From Takakia lepidozioides (lineage: Eukaryota > Streptophyta > Takakiopsida > Takakiales > Takakiaceae): a stretch of DNA of 64,000 nucleotides. Within the stretch, counting starts at the first letter, position 1. Each line of letters begins with the position of its first letter. The DNA lies in the NCBI GenBank assembly GCA_030704615.1, contig CM060734.1:43850042-43914041 (forward strand). The letters are read 5' to 3'. Both the position numbers and the translations under genes were made by a program. The notes under the pieces were generated by a model. The model was not told the origin of the DNA. It did no database searches and worked only from the letters and a program-made list of their open reading frames with translations. Below are positions 45,930-57,194 of this stretch, piece after piece.

Positions 45930-46283
45930 TCACTGCATCCAAGGAGCCATGACATTGGTATTGTTCAGCACATACAAAATTTGTGCTGCATCTCTCCTAA
46001 CTCCAGTCATGTCCCGCTTTTTGCCGACACCTTCGAAGACCTCATCCTCAACCCCTTCCTCCGCATTTGCATCCCAAGTCCGCCGTTGAGTTGTATCAAA
46101 TGATTGCATATACTCAGTCATGAACCCCATGGCCTCATCCAGAACATACCCTGCAACCGTACTCCCTTCTGGCTTTGCGTAATTCCTAACGTATCCCTTA
46201 AGATCTTTCATGTAACGTTCCATGGGATACATCCACCGTGAAGACACCGGATGAATAGTTTTGTTTATCTCCATGGAATACAT
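45930..46283 (-). pseudogene. CACTA (En/Spm) transposase fragment, DUF4218
   Basis: HPVSSRWMYPMERYMKDLKG, YVRNYAKPEGSTVAGYVLDE and AMGFMTEYM are hallmark DUF4218 motifs of plant CACTA Tnp2-type transposases. The catalytic part upstream is absent. The frame runs off into intron-like or decayed DNA at 45930. Confidence 0.8.
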
Positions 46284-46339
46284 CTATGTGCTCACTTGTA
46301 ACCACTAAAATGAATTAAAAATAAATAAATCAAAGTGCA

Positions 46340-46560
46340 AAAGATTTAAAAAAAGCACATCGGCTGGTAAGTGCAGAGTGTGTCGCCCTGGTGGTTCAGG
46401 GTTCAAACCCGCTGTATTACCCCATGTGTGGGATTGTTTGTGGCGACGGTATGTCTGGGCGTTGATCCTCCTGTAGGTCTCATGGCCCATAAATGAAAGG
46501 GGGTTAATTTTTCCCCCTCCTCAAGGGCCTGAGGTTTCCTTTAAAATTTATTAAAAAAAA
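46340..46560 (+). mobile_element. tRNA-derived SINE, same family as 30985-31200
   Basis: A-box-like 'tcggctggtaagtgcagag', B box 'cagggttcaaacccgc', body 'cccataaatgaaagggggtt' and 'cctcaagggcctgagg', and an A-rich tail. The shared body and tail with the SINE in array B show one family with different tRNA-like heads. Confidence 0.7.
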
Positions 46561-46654
46561 CAAAAAGTTGCTTATAGGGTTTGTAAAAAGGTTAAAAAAC
46601 TTTAAAAGTTGCCCATCTATGTACAATATATATATACTTTTGGGGGGAAATTTT

Positions 46655-46745
46655 AAATGTGTGCATGTAGCGTACTGGTAAGGGCTCATCCTGCGTGTCG
46701 CGGGGTCGCGGGTTCAAACTCCTCGCGTTGTTTTTTTCCCCCTCA
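46655..46745 (+). mobile_element. tRNA-derived SINE head
   Basis: 'gtagcgtactggtaagggctc' and 'gcgggttcaaactcctc' stand at A- and B-box spacing, and a T tract follows. The full length is uncertain. Confidence 0.5.
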
Positions 46746-46749
46746 TGCA

Positions 46750-47395
46750 CTAAGCCCCACTAAGCCCTATCGTTGCTGTGCACACTAAGTCCTCGTGCAG
46801 GTTGGTCTTAGCAGGTCGCGTTTCAATCTCTGCTCGCTCAGCTGCACCGTGGTGGTTCTCATGGACAATCCGATATTACCTGACTACAGACACAAGGAGC
46901 ACACACACGAGGTCCGTTTGGGTTCATGGTCTGTCAAATCCTCCATGGGTCATGACACAAGGTCGACGACAATGTGGTTAGGGCACCTTCTTCTTCGACC
47001 TATTTCAGCTTGTTTTGCCCTCTCATCAGACTCGGCCCTGAAATTGCAGCACGGAGCAGATCTCGCATGAGTTTTTTACAGATCCTTCATGATGGTGGGA
47101 CAATCGCAATCGCAAGGTGTGGCTTTTTCTTAATGTAGGATGTGAAGAAGTTTGTCCATCCTGCAAATGTGGGCTTTTGGCTCCTGTTAGTACCATGATT
47201 TGGTATTCTTCCTGATGTTTACAAGGTTCTTGGGAGAGTCAGCTTGGTCTTAGCAGGAACTGTCTCAATCTCTGGTCGCTTAGCTGCACCATGGTGGTTC
47301 TCATGGACCAATGCGATGTTTTTTTTTTCCCCTCAAGCACTAAGCCCCACTAAGCCCTATCGCTGCTGCGCACTTAAGTCCTCGCTGATGTTTAC
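46750..47395. repeat. Duplicated segment of about 130 bp
   Basis: 'ctaagccccactaagccctatcg' with 'ttggtcttagcagg', and 'cagctgcaccgtggtggttctcatgga', occur at 46750-46880 and again, with the blocks in swapped order, at 47235-47395. No gene is seen here. Confidence 0.6.
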
Positions 47396-47419
47396 AAGGT
47401 TCTTGGGAGAGTCAGTTTG

Positions 47420-48530
47420 GTCTAGAGTATGCACGGCAAGGATGTGGGATGGAGGCTTTGGAGACCTATGAGCAAATGATGGGGAAAGCACATCGTGTTT
47501 GTGTGCATTTGCAATGCTTGTGCAAGCCTGACAGCCCTGGAGCAGGGCAAGAGGTGCATGGGGATATCATCAAAGTTGGAATTGTGCCAAATGTCAATCT
47601 GAACACTGCCCTGGCAGCTTTGGAAAAGGGGAAAGAGGTCCATGGCGTCATCTTCAGAACTGGAATTGTATCAGATGTCATTCTGAACAATACCCTGGTG
47701 AACATGTTTGCAAAATATGGGTGCATCTAGGATGCAAAGGGAGTGTTTGACACTATGGCTGAACGAGATGTGGTGTCGTGGAGTGCGATGCTTGCAGGGT
47801 ATGCACGGCAGGGATGTGGGATGAAGGCTTTGGAGAGCTATGAGCAGATGATGGGGGAAGCACATCATGTTTGTGTGCGTTTGCAATGTGAGTGCAAGCC
47901 TGGCAGCTTTGGAAATGGGGAAAGAGGTGCATGGCGACATCTTCAGAGCTGGAATTGTACCAGATGACATTCTGAGCAATACCCTGGTGGACATGTTTAC
48001 AAAATGTGGGTGCATCTAGGATGCAAAGGGAGTGTTCGACACTATGGCTGAATGACATGTGGTGTCGTGGAGTGCGATATGATGTGTTTGCAGGGTATGC
48101 ACAACAGGGATGTGGAATGGAGGCTTTGGAGAGCTATGAGAAAATGATGGGGGAAGCACATCATGTTTGTGTGCATTTGCAATGCTTGTGCAAGCCTGGC
48201 AGCCGGCCTGGAGAAGGGCAAGTGGTGCATGGGGATATCATCAAAGCTGGAATTGTGCCAAATGTCAATCTGAACACTGCCCTGGCAGCTTAGGGGAAAG
48301 AGGTCCATGGCGACATCTTCAGAGTTGGAATTGTACCAGATGTCATTCTGAACAAAACCCTGGTGAACATGTTTGCAAAATGTGGGTGCATCTAGGATGC
48401 AAAGGGAGTGTTCGACACTATGGCTGAACGAGATGTGGTGTCGTGGAGTGTGATGCTTGCATGGTATGCACGACAAGGACGTGGGATGGAGGCTTTGGAG
48501 AGCTATGAGCAAATGATGGGGGAAGGGGGG
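47420..48530 (+). pseudogene. PPR (PLS-type) pseudogene repeats
   Basis: Three tandem copies of a PPR block occur: GMEALESYEQMMG, then GKEVHGDIIKxGIVPxVxLN, DAKGVFDTMAERDVVSWS and MLAGYARQG. These fit plant PLS-class organelle RNA-editing PPR proteins (S motif ending VSW-A-M; L motif with G-K-E-H). Every copy has stops, and the segment between 'MMG' and 'GKE' is shifted in frame, so none is functional. The tandem copies are closer to each other than to a normal PPR series, so they arose by duplication after decay began. Confidence 0.75.
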
Positions 48531-48544
48531 CCACCTTCTTCAAT

Positions 48545-48785
48545 AGCACAACGACTATGAGTGGGTAGATGGTCAACTGGAAACAGCAATGGCAGCAGCG
48601 CAATTGATAGAACAAGGCCCACTGCTAATGAAGGTACCTTCTTCAACATATTTCACCTGAATCCCCTGCTATCAGAGTTGTCCCTAAGTATCCAAAAACG
48701 GGTAACAGATATGAGAAGAAGCTATGGGATGAATACTTTTCTGACCCCAGTAATTGGTGGGACAACCGAGGCAAAAAGGTGAATG
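48545..48785 (+). pseudogene. PDF-motif (OSB-like) fragment after the PPR block
   Basis: WVDGQLETAMAAAQ (48550-48595) and then, in another frame, EKKLWDEYFSDPSNWWDNRG (48708-48770) are seen. The second matches the start of the PDF motif of organellar single-stranded DNA-binding (OSB) proteins, as I know the family. The same two blocks follow the PPR remnant at 61.2-61.7 kb, so the source gene carried PPR and PDF-like segments together. Confidence 0.5.
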
Positions 48786-49130
48786 CCTGTCAGATTACAG
48801 GGTGTAGCAGATGCAATTGACCATAAGAACTAGTGTGATAAGTTGAGTTGGGTGCAATTGCACTCTCCCTTTCCTCTCTGCTTCTGTTTGCTATTCAAAG
48901 GTAGGATTCCTGCCCTTAGTTTAAATTTCCGTCTGGTGCCGAGAGTGGGTAGACCCTTGAGGTCATCCACGATGTCCTCCCCCACGTCACAGACTGGAAA
49001 CAAGTCCAGGGAAGTTTTATGCCTAATTTCATTTTCATCAGACAATTTTCTAGAAACGGACATGGCTTTGGACACTACAGCCTCTAAGTCAGTAGGGTTG
49101 GGGCATCTGCTGGAACAATTCTAAAAGGAG
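48786..49130. other. No gene seen
   Basis: Continues the pseudogene downstream region. A plus-strand frame at 48843-49124 has no recognisable domain. Confidence 0.4.
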
Positions 49131-49281
49131 AATGTTTGTCAGATTACCAGATGTCATTCTGAATACTGCCCCTGCCCTGGTGGACATGTATGCCAAATGT
49201 GGGTGCATTGGGGATGCCAAGGGAGTGTTCAACACTATGGCTGAACGAGATGTGGTGTCGTGGAGTGTGATGCTTGCAGGG
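49131..49281 (+). pseudogene. Left half of the PPR pseudogene split by M2
   Basis: Reads ALVDMYAKCGCIGDAKGVFN and then TMAERDVVSWSVMLAG, and stops at the M2 border. The sequence resumes at 61192 with MLAGYAQQG. Confidence 0.75.
49271..49281. repeat. Left target-site duplication of M2 (TGCTTGCAGGG)
   Basis: Identical to 61192-61202. Eleven bases is within the 8-11 bp range typical of MULE insertions. Confidence 0.7.
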
Positions 49282-49687
49282 GGGGGGGGGTGCTATTCCG
49301 TGAGCCTGGAGGCGTGAGCCTATGAGCCCAGGAAAGCGTGAGCCCAGCACAGGCTCACGCCACGTCAGCATGCAAACAATGCCTATTTCCGCGGATGTCA
49401 CCTATTTCCGAGTGGTGTCACCTATTTCCGCGGGTTGATGTGGGGAGAATTGACAATTGAGAACAAAGTGGTTTGTTTGTTTTTGCAATGTACTCAAGTC
49501 TGTGAGGTCCACAAAACAACAAATATATTGAAGGAACAATCCGGGCAGTCCATGCAACCCCCATCTCCAACAATAGTTTGGAACCATGAATGTGAATTCC
49601 ACGCACACATTGCAAAGAGGACAATAAGGACACACAACCATCCCATTTCAAATTTGTCCCAGAATTAAACCAAAAGAATACTTCATA

Positions 49688-52600
49688 TCAAGTGTCGCAG
49701 TCATCACAATCAGTGTCCACCTCCTGTGCTATGTCATCTACAAAGATTCTGGCCCCAACACCACGTGTTCTACGAAGGCCATCGCAAGGTGGACTCTGAG
49801 TGCCATGAACGGACATGCTTGCTGCGAGTGCCTCCGCATAGACAGGTAGCACACAAGACCGAGGAGGACTGAAAACAAGTCCAAATAGGTGTGATAGCCC
49901 AGGAGGGCAAGTGGAAGCACGCGGACTCCTACACATGTCCACAAAATCCCATTTTTAACACAATGATGCAATGCACAAGTCCAACGAAGAGGATGTCTCC
50001 CATGTGCACTTTGCCTCAAGAACAGCGATTCTCGATATTGAAACAACAATGCAAGCATGCACAGGTTGAACTTACTCACAGGCAAAGTCGGAGTCCAGCT
50101 CCTTGTCAGAAGTCTCCTCTGTACCAGTATCAGCGGGACGGGGCTTCGGAAGGACCTGAGAAGTGTGTCCACCCAAACCCATCAGGAGGTTCTTGTAAAT
50201 CTCAGCATCCCCTTCAATCCCAAAGACATGTCGCGCACTGGCCTTGCAAGCGTGGTACGAAGCACCTGCAGTGGAATAGAATGAAGTAAGCAGACATTGA
50301 AGACACATTCGGAACGGTGGAAAGTGCTGAAAGTGCAAGCTCAATCAAACCTCATGAAATGTGAATGTTGAAGAGACGAACCTGTGCCCATCGACAAATC
50401 CAGAACTCTGGCGTCTGTGTAGGTGCAGCACTCCACAATCGTTTGAATGAAAGCCGGGCTCCTCTCCCTCGCCCCTCTCCAAGGAACCCCATTCCCCCTT
50501 CGCAAGCACAAGTTGCTGTCGACGTAGTTGTGATGCATGTCATCCGTGGGAGGATCTGTCCTGTCATCTATGAACTTGCCCCCGTGAGTGATGGCAAACT
50601 CCGTAATGCCGGCCGGAGTCGTTGGTGGATGCACCCGGATGAGACAAACAGCTTCAAACAGACGAGTCTGCGAACATGACATCCACAAGGAACTAAGAAC
50701 CAAAATAAAATCGGGCCCCTACATATGAGTTCGAGCGACCTATACAACACAATCCCAGAACAAAAAAGAAGAGGAAGAAGAAGGGAAACTCACCATCTCT
50801 CCCGGACGATCCCCCTTCGTAAGGTACATGCTGTTCACACAATTCCATGTCTTCACGACTCTCATGCCCAAGGCTTTCAAATAGCTGGCAAGGGCACGGC
50901 GACACCGAACATCGATGGACTGGATGAGAACCAAAACACCTGCATCGGAAAGGAAGAAGTTGCAAAAGGAAAAAACCCACCGCCAGTAGCGCTCATCAAA
51001 TGCATTCCAACCCGGACAAGCACCCGATGGAGGGATATCCGGGACTGCCAACCCATCAGGGATGTCCAAGATGATGAGTTCCGCTGCATATGGCTTCTCC
51101 TTCCCGTTCACCCACGATTTGGTCATTTTAGCCTGCAAACAAAAATACAATGGAATTCTGACAAGTTTATAAACGATCCATGCCCACAGCAGACAAAGAG
51201 AGCAGAAGCCACAGACCCAAAGAGAACACGCACCGTGCTGAGGAACTCGACAATCCTCTCCCACACTGGTGATGGCTCGCCCTTGTAATCAGATTTCTTC
51301 GACTCCATCATGGCAAGGAACCTGACGTTGGCAATCTCCAACCTGGTTGGACGAATGACCCTCGTGGGATGTTCCACTGCATGGTACGGGTCCTTGGGAT
51401 CAACCACCCCCTTGTTTTTTCTCCCGGATCCCCTACCATGCGGTGGAGTCTGCTGGACATGCTCCACAGGGCCAATAGCTGCAACACTTCCCTGCCCTTG
51501 TGCCACCTTCCCTCTACCCCTTCCCTTCCCCACAACACCAGCAACATCTTTTCCCTTTGCCTTTCTTCCTCTACCCGGGGTATCCTGAGCGGGAGGCTCC
51601 TTCTCTGCAAGAGTCCTCAGATTACGCTCATGAATGTCGAGGTCCGCTGCTGCGGCAGTGGCTGCAATACGGTCATTCTCTCTCCTCAAAGACAACTCTA
51701 CAGCTGGGGTCTCTGAAGGAGGGCAATCCAAATACCAACCACAAGAAGAAAGATGGTCTGGGCCCCAGTCATGCAAGATCCCAGCAGTGAACATGGTCTG
51801 GTTGCCAGCAGGGACAAGCCAAAGGTCCACGAAATCTGGATGTTTGTCCAAGCAATTCTCTTCCAAGAGAACAAACCTAATGTACCTGCAGGAACAGACA
51901 CAGCCTCATTTTCCAGTGCACATATTGTGTCCCAGCTTTTTCAACACACCAGGAAGACCCCCTTAAACAGTATGCCACACAACACATTGCAACCACAACA
52001 CAAGTAAAGAGTGCAAGGGTGTGCACCTGTAAAGGCATCGTTTCCAGGCTTCCTCTCCTTTTTCCTGCTGGTCAAGCTCATTTGTTCGACTGATGCCACC
52101 CTCCTTGCTGAACTCTCTAAAGAAACCAGAGTGCCACACTGTGGCTCTCCATTTCCTCATGTAAGCTTCGAAGGAGACCTTCGGAGCTGTCATAGTGATG
52201 CCATAGTCAGCCAGCTGAGTATGCAGAACCGATCGGGCCCTTTCTTCCAACTGCAAAACAATTGAAATGGAAGAATGAACCCAAAAACAGTCACAGCAAA
52301 TGTAAGAGGCAATGGGAAGAGAAGGACAGGAAAAGAGAAAAGAAAGTGAGATACGAGAGGACATCACACCTGGCTCCAGTAAGTGGCCTTGTGAAGCCAG
52401 GTGTCCAGCACATTGTCACTGACAGGAACGACACGCTGGGTCTTCTTCTCTTTCTCTGGCCTTGGGAACATGTGGGTATCCCTAATTGTGGGATCGGAGT
52501 TCCATATCTGTAGCCACTTCACCTTCTGTTCAGAAGACACGACGGCGGTAGACAACCTGTGCAACTTCTCCTGGGCCATCTCCGGCTTGCCTGGCTTGTT

Positions 52601-53806
52601 ATAATGGTTTTTTATCTCCAGGAGAAACTGCGGCCCGAATGATGGGTCGGCCATTCTCAACTGCTTCCCAAAAGCACTCATTATTGTCCTTCTTGTAGCG
52701 TTCATCTCCTTCTGGATGTGACTTTCAACCCCCTTTGCTGTCCTTCTCTCCTCAGGGGTAGAGCTATAGTATTCCAGTTTGCCACGCTCCCCTGCATCTG
52801 CAATGTCTTGCTGCAAGGGAATGCAAGAGAGTTGCATCAATCCAAGGTCAAGGGAGACAGACAGAAACAAACATGTGGAAGCAGGAATATGGAAAGGCCA
52901 GATGAAGGAAGATGTATCTCACCGTGTACATGTACTCCATGAAAGCCTCACGGGTCAACGAGTACCATGTTTCCGAAGTCTTGGAGCTTTCGCATTTCTT
53001 ATACATCTCTGCCGAAAGGATGGTCTTGAAGTTGGTCAAGGGCATCTGCCCGATCCTTTGTATCCTATACAGTGTGTGAACCAGACTCGTTTTGACATGC
53101 GATGTCTCCGTCCCTCTGCAGAATGATATCTGAATTTCAGAATGTAATTCAAGGACTTGAATCAAGGAAGAACGGAACCAGAAGTGCAACATGTACAATG
53201 AGAAACCAACCTATTCACATCATTCATTGTCGTCAGAAGACCCATCATGTTGTCGTCACAATCAAGCACCATCGATCGAACAGAGTAATGCCACTCTTCC
53301 TCCTGTGAGTGCAGCCTCCCAATGACAGCCATCCATGCAAGCAACCGGTGGTTGCCATCCCAAACGTGAAACATCTTCCCCGAGAATACCTGGGTGGAAG
53401 GTTTCCTGGAGAGAAGAAGTTCGAAGGATTCGTTCACCTGTCTCCAAATGGGGTCCCAGGAGTCGACGATTGACTCATCCACAAGGAGCTCGTTACCTCT
53501 AGAATCCCTAGTAGAAACGTAAAAGACTGCGGATCCATCCAAATACCCATGAACAAACTCGGCCTCCAGCTTGAGAATGTCTTTGACAAGGGGTGGACGA
53601 ACGACGGGCATGGAAACCAACCTACACATGGGAATCTTCAACCTCCCACCAGGAGCAAGCATACTTTGAACCACAAGCTGAGAGTTCACCTTTTGACCCC
53701 CCAGCATCTCAGCGGCTTTGCTTTCATAAAACTCATCGTCAACATCAACTATGGTCTCCTTCCCCTGACCCTGAGGGACCTCATCCGCCACACTTTGCAT
53801 TTTCTC
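49688..53806 (-). CDS. M2 ParB-like / DNA methyltransferase-like accessory protein
   Basis: Nine exons, all in frame, from GT-AG sites and alignment with M1: 53806-53211, 53115-52923, 52810-52370, 52250-52027, 51885-51234, 51132-50794, 50667-50382, 50265-50076 and 49928-49688, about 1050 residues. The 5' exon or start is unresolved; the Met of MQSVADEV in the first listed exon is possible. Near residue 150, GKMFHVWDGNHRLLAW is a ParB-type DGxHR motif. Conserved Trp/His-rich regions of unknown function follow (WLQIWNSDPTIRD; WHSGFFREFSKEGG), then a Gly/Arg/Lys-rich linker. ELIILDIPDG with WNAFDERYW lies at methyltransferase motif IV; WRGARERSPAF, VLDLSMGTGS and ARHVFGIEGD fit the SAM-binding half. 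Order IV then I is beta-class (amino-methyltransferases). The DPPY core is degenerate, so catalysis is uncertain. It is divergent from the transposase gene. Confidence 0.75.
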
Positions 53807-53929
53807 CTGCAAGGTTGTTCACTCAAATTCTTATAAGAGAGGAATGAAACGTCGACTAATGCATGAAAAAGTGGGATCAAACAGGTAAGTGTTCTTTGAG
53901 CTGCTAGATAAGTGTTCATTGATCCTCAC

Positions 53930-56610
53930 GGACCTGCCCTATGTTCCCGATTTTCACAGGGAAAGAACATTGAAAAGTTCTGCTCAAACAGTGTGCATTG
54001 CCGCACACTATTTGAGCTGGCAGTAAAGGATTCATTTCATCCTCAGATATGTGCCCATGAGGGCCGAAGGTTGCGCCCTTCAATATTGATATGTTCTGCC
54101 TAAACAGTGTGCGGTTCCGCACACTGTTTGAGCTGACAGTGAAGGGTTCATTTTATCCCCAGAAATGTTACACTGAAGACCAAATTTTGCACCCTAAAAC
54201 ATTGAAATGTTCAGCTCAAACAGTGTGCGTTGCCGCACACTGTTTGGGCTGACAGTGAAGGGTTCATTTCATCCTCACATAGGTGCCCCTGAAGTCCAAA
54301 TTTTGCACCCAGAAACATTGAAATGTTCTTCTCAAACAGTGTGCGTTGCCGCACACTGTTTGGGCTGACAGTGAAGGGTTCATTTCATCCTCAAACAGGT
54401 GCCCCTGAAGTCCAAATTTTGCACCCAGAAACATTGAAATGTTCAGCTCAAACAGTGTGCGTTGCCGCACACTATTTGGGCTGACAGTGAAGGGTTCATT
54501 TCATCCTATTATAGGTGCCCCTGAAGTCCAAATTTTGCACCCTGAAACATTGAAATGTTCAGCTCAAACAGTGTGCGTTGCCGCACACTGTCTGAGCTGG
54601 CAGTGAAGGGTTCATTTCACCCTAAGATAGGTGCCCCTGAACTCCAAATTTTGCACCCTGAAACATTGAAATGTTAAGCTCAAACAGTGTGCGTTGCCGC
54701 ACACTGTCTGAGCTGGCAGTGAAGGGTTCATTTCACCCTCAGATAACAGACAGCAAGACCAAATTTTGCACCCTAAAACATTGAAAAGATCTGCTCAAAC
54801 AGTGTGCGTTGCCGCACACTGTTTCAGCTGGTTGTGAAGGGTTCATTTCAACCTCAGATAACATACCCTGAAGACCAAATTTTGCACCCTAAAACATTGA
54901 AATGTTCAGCTCAAACAGTGTGCGTTGCCGCACACTGTTTGGGCTGACAGTGAAGGGTTCATTTCATCCTCAAACAGGTCACCCTGAAGTCCAAATTTTG
55001 CACCCAGAAACATTGAAATGTTCAGCTCAAACAGTGTGCGTTGCCGCACACTGTCTGAGCTGGCAGTGAAGGGTTCATTTCACCCCCAGATAACAGACAG
55101 CAAGACCAAATTTTGCACCCTAAAACATTGAAAAGATCTGCTCAAACAGTGTGCGTTGCCGCACACTGTGTGAGCTGGTTGTGAAGGGTTCATTTCAACC
55201 TCAGATAACAGACAGCAAGACCAAATTTTGCACCCTAAAACATTGAAATGTTCAACTCAAACAGTGTGCGTTGCCGCACACTGTTTTGGCTGACAGTGAA
55301 GGGTTCATTTCATCCTCACATAGGTGCCCCTGAAATCCAAATTTTGCACCCTGAAACATTGAAATGTTCAGCTCAAACAGTGTGCGTTGCCGCACACTGT
55401 TTGGGCTGACAGTGAAGGGTTCATTTCATCCTATTATAGGTGCCCCTGAAGTCCAAATTTTGCACCCTGAAACATTGAAATGTTCAGCTCAAAGAGTGTG
55501 CGTTGCCGCACATTGTCTGAGCTGGCAGTGAAGGGTTCATTTCACCCTAAGATAGGTGCCCCTGAAGTCCAAATTTTGCACCCTGAAACATTGAAATGTT
55601 CAGTTCAAACAGTGTGCGTTGCCGCACACTGTCTGAGCTGGCAGTGAAGGGTTCATTTCACCCTCAGATAACAGACAGCAAGACCAAATTTTGCACCCTA
55701 AAACATTGAAATGTGCAGCTCAAACAGTGTGCGTTGCCGCACACTGTTTGGGCTGACAGTGAAGGGTTCATTTCATCCTCAAACAGGTCACCCTGAAGTC
55801 CAAATTTTGCACCCAGAAACATTGAAATGTTCAGCTCAAACAGTGTGCGTTGCCGCACACTGTTTGGGCTGACAGTGAAGGGTTCATTTCATCCTCAAAC
55901 AGGTGCCCCTGAAGTCCAAATTTTGCACCCAGAAACATTGAAATGTTCAGCTCAAACAGTGTGCGTTGCCGCACACTGCTTGGGCTGACAGTGAAGGGTT
56001 CATTTCATCCTATTATAGGTGCCCCTGATGTCCAAATTTTGCACCCTGAAACATTGAAATGTTCAGCTCAAAAAGTGTGCGTTGCCGCACACTGTCTGAG
56101 CTGGCAGTGAAGGGTTCATTTCAACCTCAGATAACAGACAGCAAGACCAAATATTGCACCCTAAAACATTGAAATGTTCAGCTCAAACAGTGTGCGTTGC
56201 CGCACACTGTTTGGGCTGACAGTGAAGGGTTCATTTCATCCTCACATAGGTGCCCCTGAAGTCCAAATTTTGCACCCAGAAACATTGAAATGTTCAGCTC
56301 AAACAGTGTGCGTTGCCGCACACCTCTTGGGCTGACAGTGAAGGGTTCATTTCATCCTATTATAGGTGCCCCTGAAGTCCAAATTTTGCACCCTGAAACA
56401 TTGAAATGTTCAGCTCAAACAGTGTACGTTGCCGCACACTGTCTGAGCTGGCAGTGAAGGGTTCATTTCACCCTCAGATAACAGACAGCAAGACCAAATT
56501 TTGCACCCTAAAACATTGAAATGTTCAGCTCAAACAGTGTGCGTTGCCGCACACTGTTTGGGCTGACAGTGAAAGGTTCATTTCATCCTCACATAGGTGC
56601 CCCTGCAGTC
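53930..56610. repeat. M2 array: 23 copies of a 116-bp palindrome-bearing repeat
   Basis: The palindrome CAGTGTGCGTTGCCGCACAC, usually extended to CAAACAGTG...CACTGTTTG, recurs from 53989 to 56539 at a steady 116 bp (for example 54105, 54221, 54337). Each unit also has 'gtgaagggttcatttca' and 'ccaaattttgcaccc'. Variable parts define sub-types ('cacataggtgcccc', 'caaacaggt', 'tattataggtgcc', 'aagataggtgcc', 'agataacagacagc') that recur in similar order, a higher-order pattern. It lies between the divergent genes. I infer binding sites for the transposase or a bidirectional regulatory region. Confidence 0.9.
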
Positions 56611-57194
56611 CAAATTCGAATGTGCCGTAGAAATGTAGTGCTTTTTCAATTCCGAGCAGTTCTTCTAGATTCGCAATAATTGTTATGCTTCACATATGCA
56701 TCCACGTGTGTTGTACTGCATGCCCTGTGGTTTTTTTTATGCCGTGACCGTCCCCATGGGGTCATTCGGTATAAAGGATTTTGTCGGATATGACCATGTG
56801 TTGCACACATTCGTGCGAGGTATCTCTTGGAGTGTCAGTGTTTGTTCTGTGCTATTCTGGCGCAACACAATCTCATTACAATCGGATCTTCTTGTTTACT
56901 GCTCTCCAGGGTTGTTGCCGTCATTTCATAATGGATGGTTTCATGTCATTTTCAGGGTTTGTTTTCCATCCAAAAACAGCACGGCTTCTTGTGGCTCTGG
57001 TCTTTCAAAACGGTTTTTCTGGTTGGTGGGAGGTGAAGGTGCACGTCATCCCTACATCCTTGGCATGCATCGCCGGCAGCCTTTGGTTTGGTGCTACCCT
57101 TGTTGACCTTAGTTTGCTGGTGGTATTTCCACTTTCGATAATTACGGGCTCTCAGTTCGAGGATTCCGTTCTGAATCGCAAGTTTCGTTCAGTG

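Larger units (their letters stand above)
36183..46330 (-). mobile_element. CACTA transposon remnant hosting a nested gypsy element
   Basis: CACTAGAGGAAAAACGCGG at 36183 is a CACTA-type terminus, preceded by 'ata'. Subterminal GTGGTT/AACCAC repeats follow. At 45930-46283 a minus-strand frame encodes the DUF4218 part of a CACTA (En/Spm) transposase. Both pieces have the same orientation, and the gypsy element at 37143-45659 lies between them. The right terminus is missing; a SINE begins at about 46340. Confidence 0.7.

Noticed and set aside
47420-48530. A functional PPR editing-factor gene
   Set aside because: Every copy has stops and frame changes within each repeat, and there is no DYW or E domain or consistent start.
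49688-53806. Bacterial restriction-modification or phage contamination as the source of the ParB/methyltransferase-like gene
   Set aside because: The gene has at least eight spliceosomal introns with clear GT-AG sites and shares intron positions with M1, so it is a resident eukaryotic gene whatever its remote origin.
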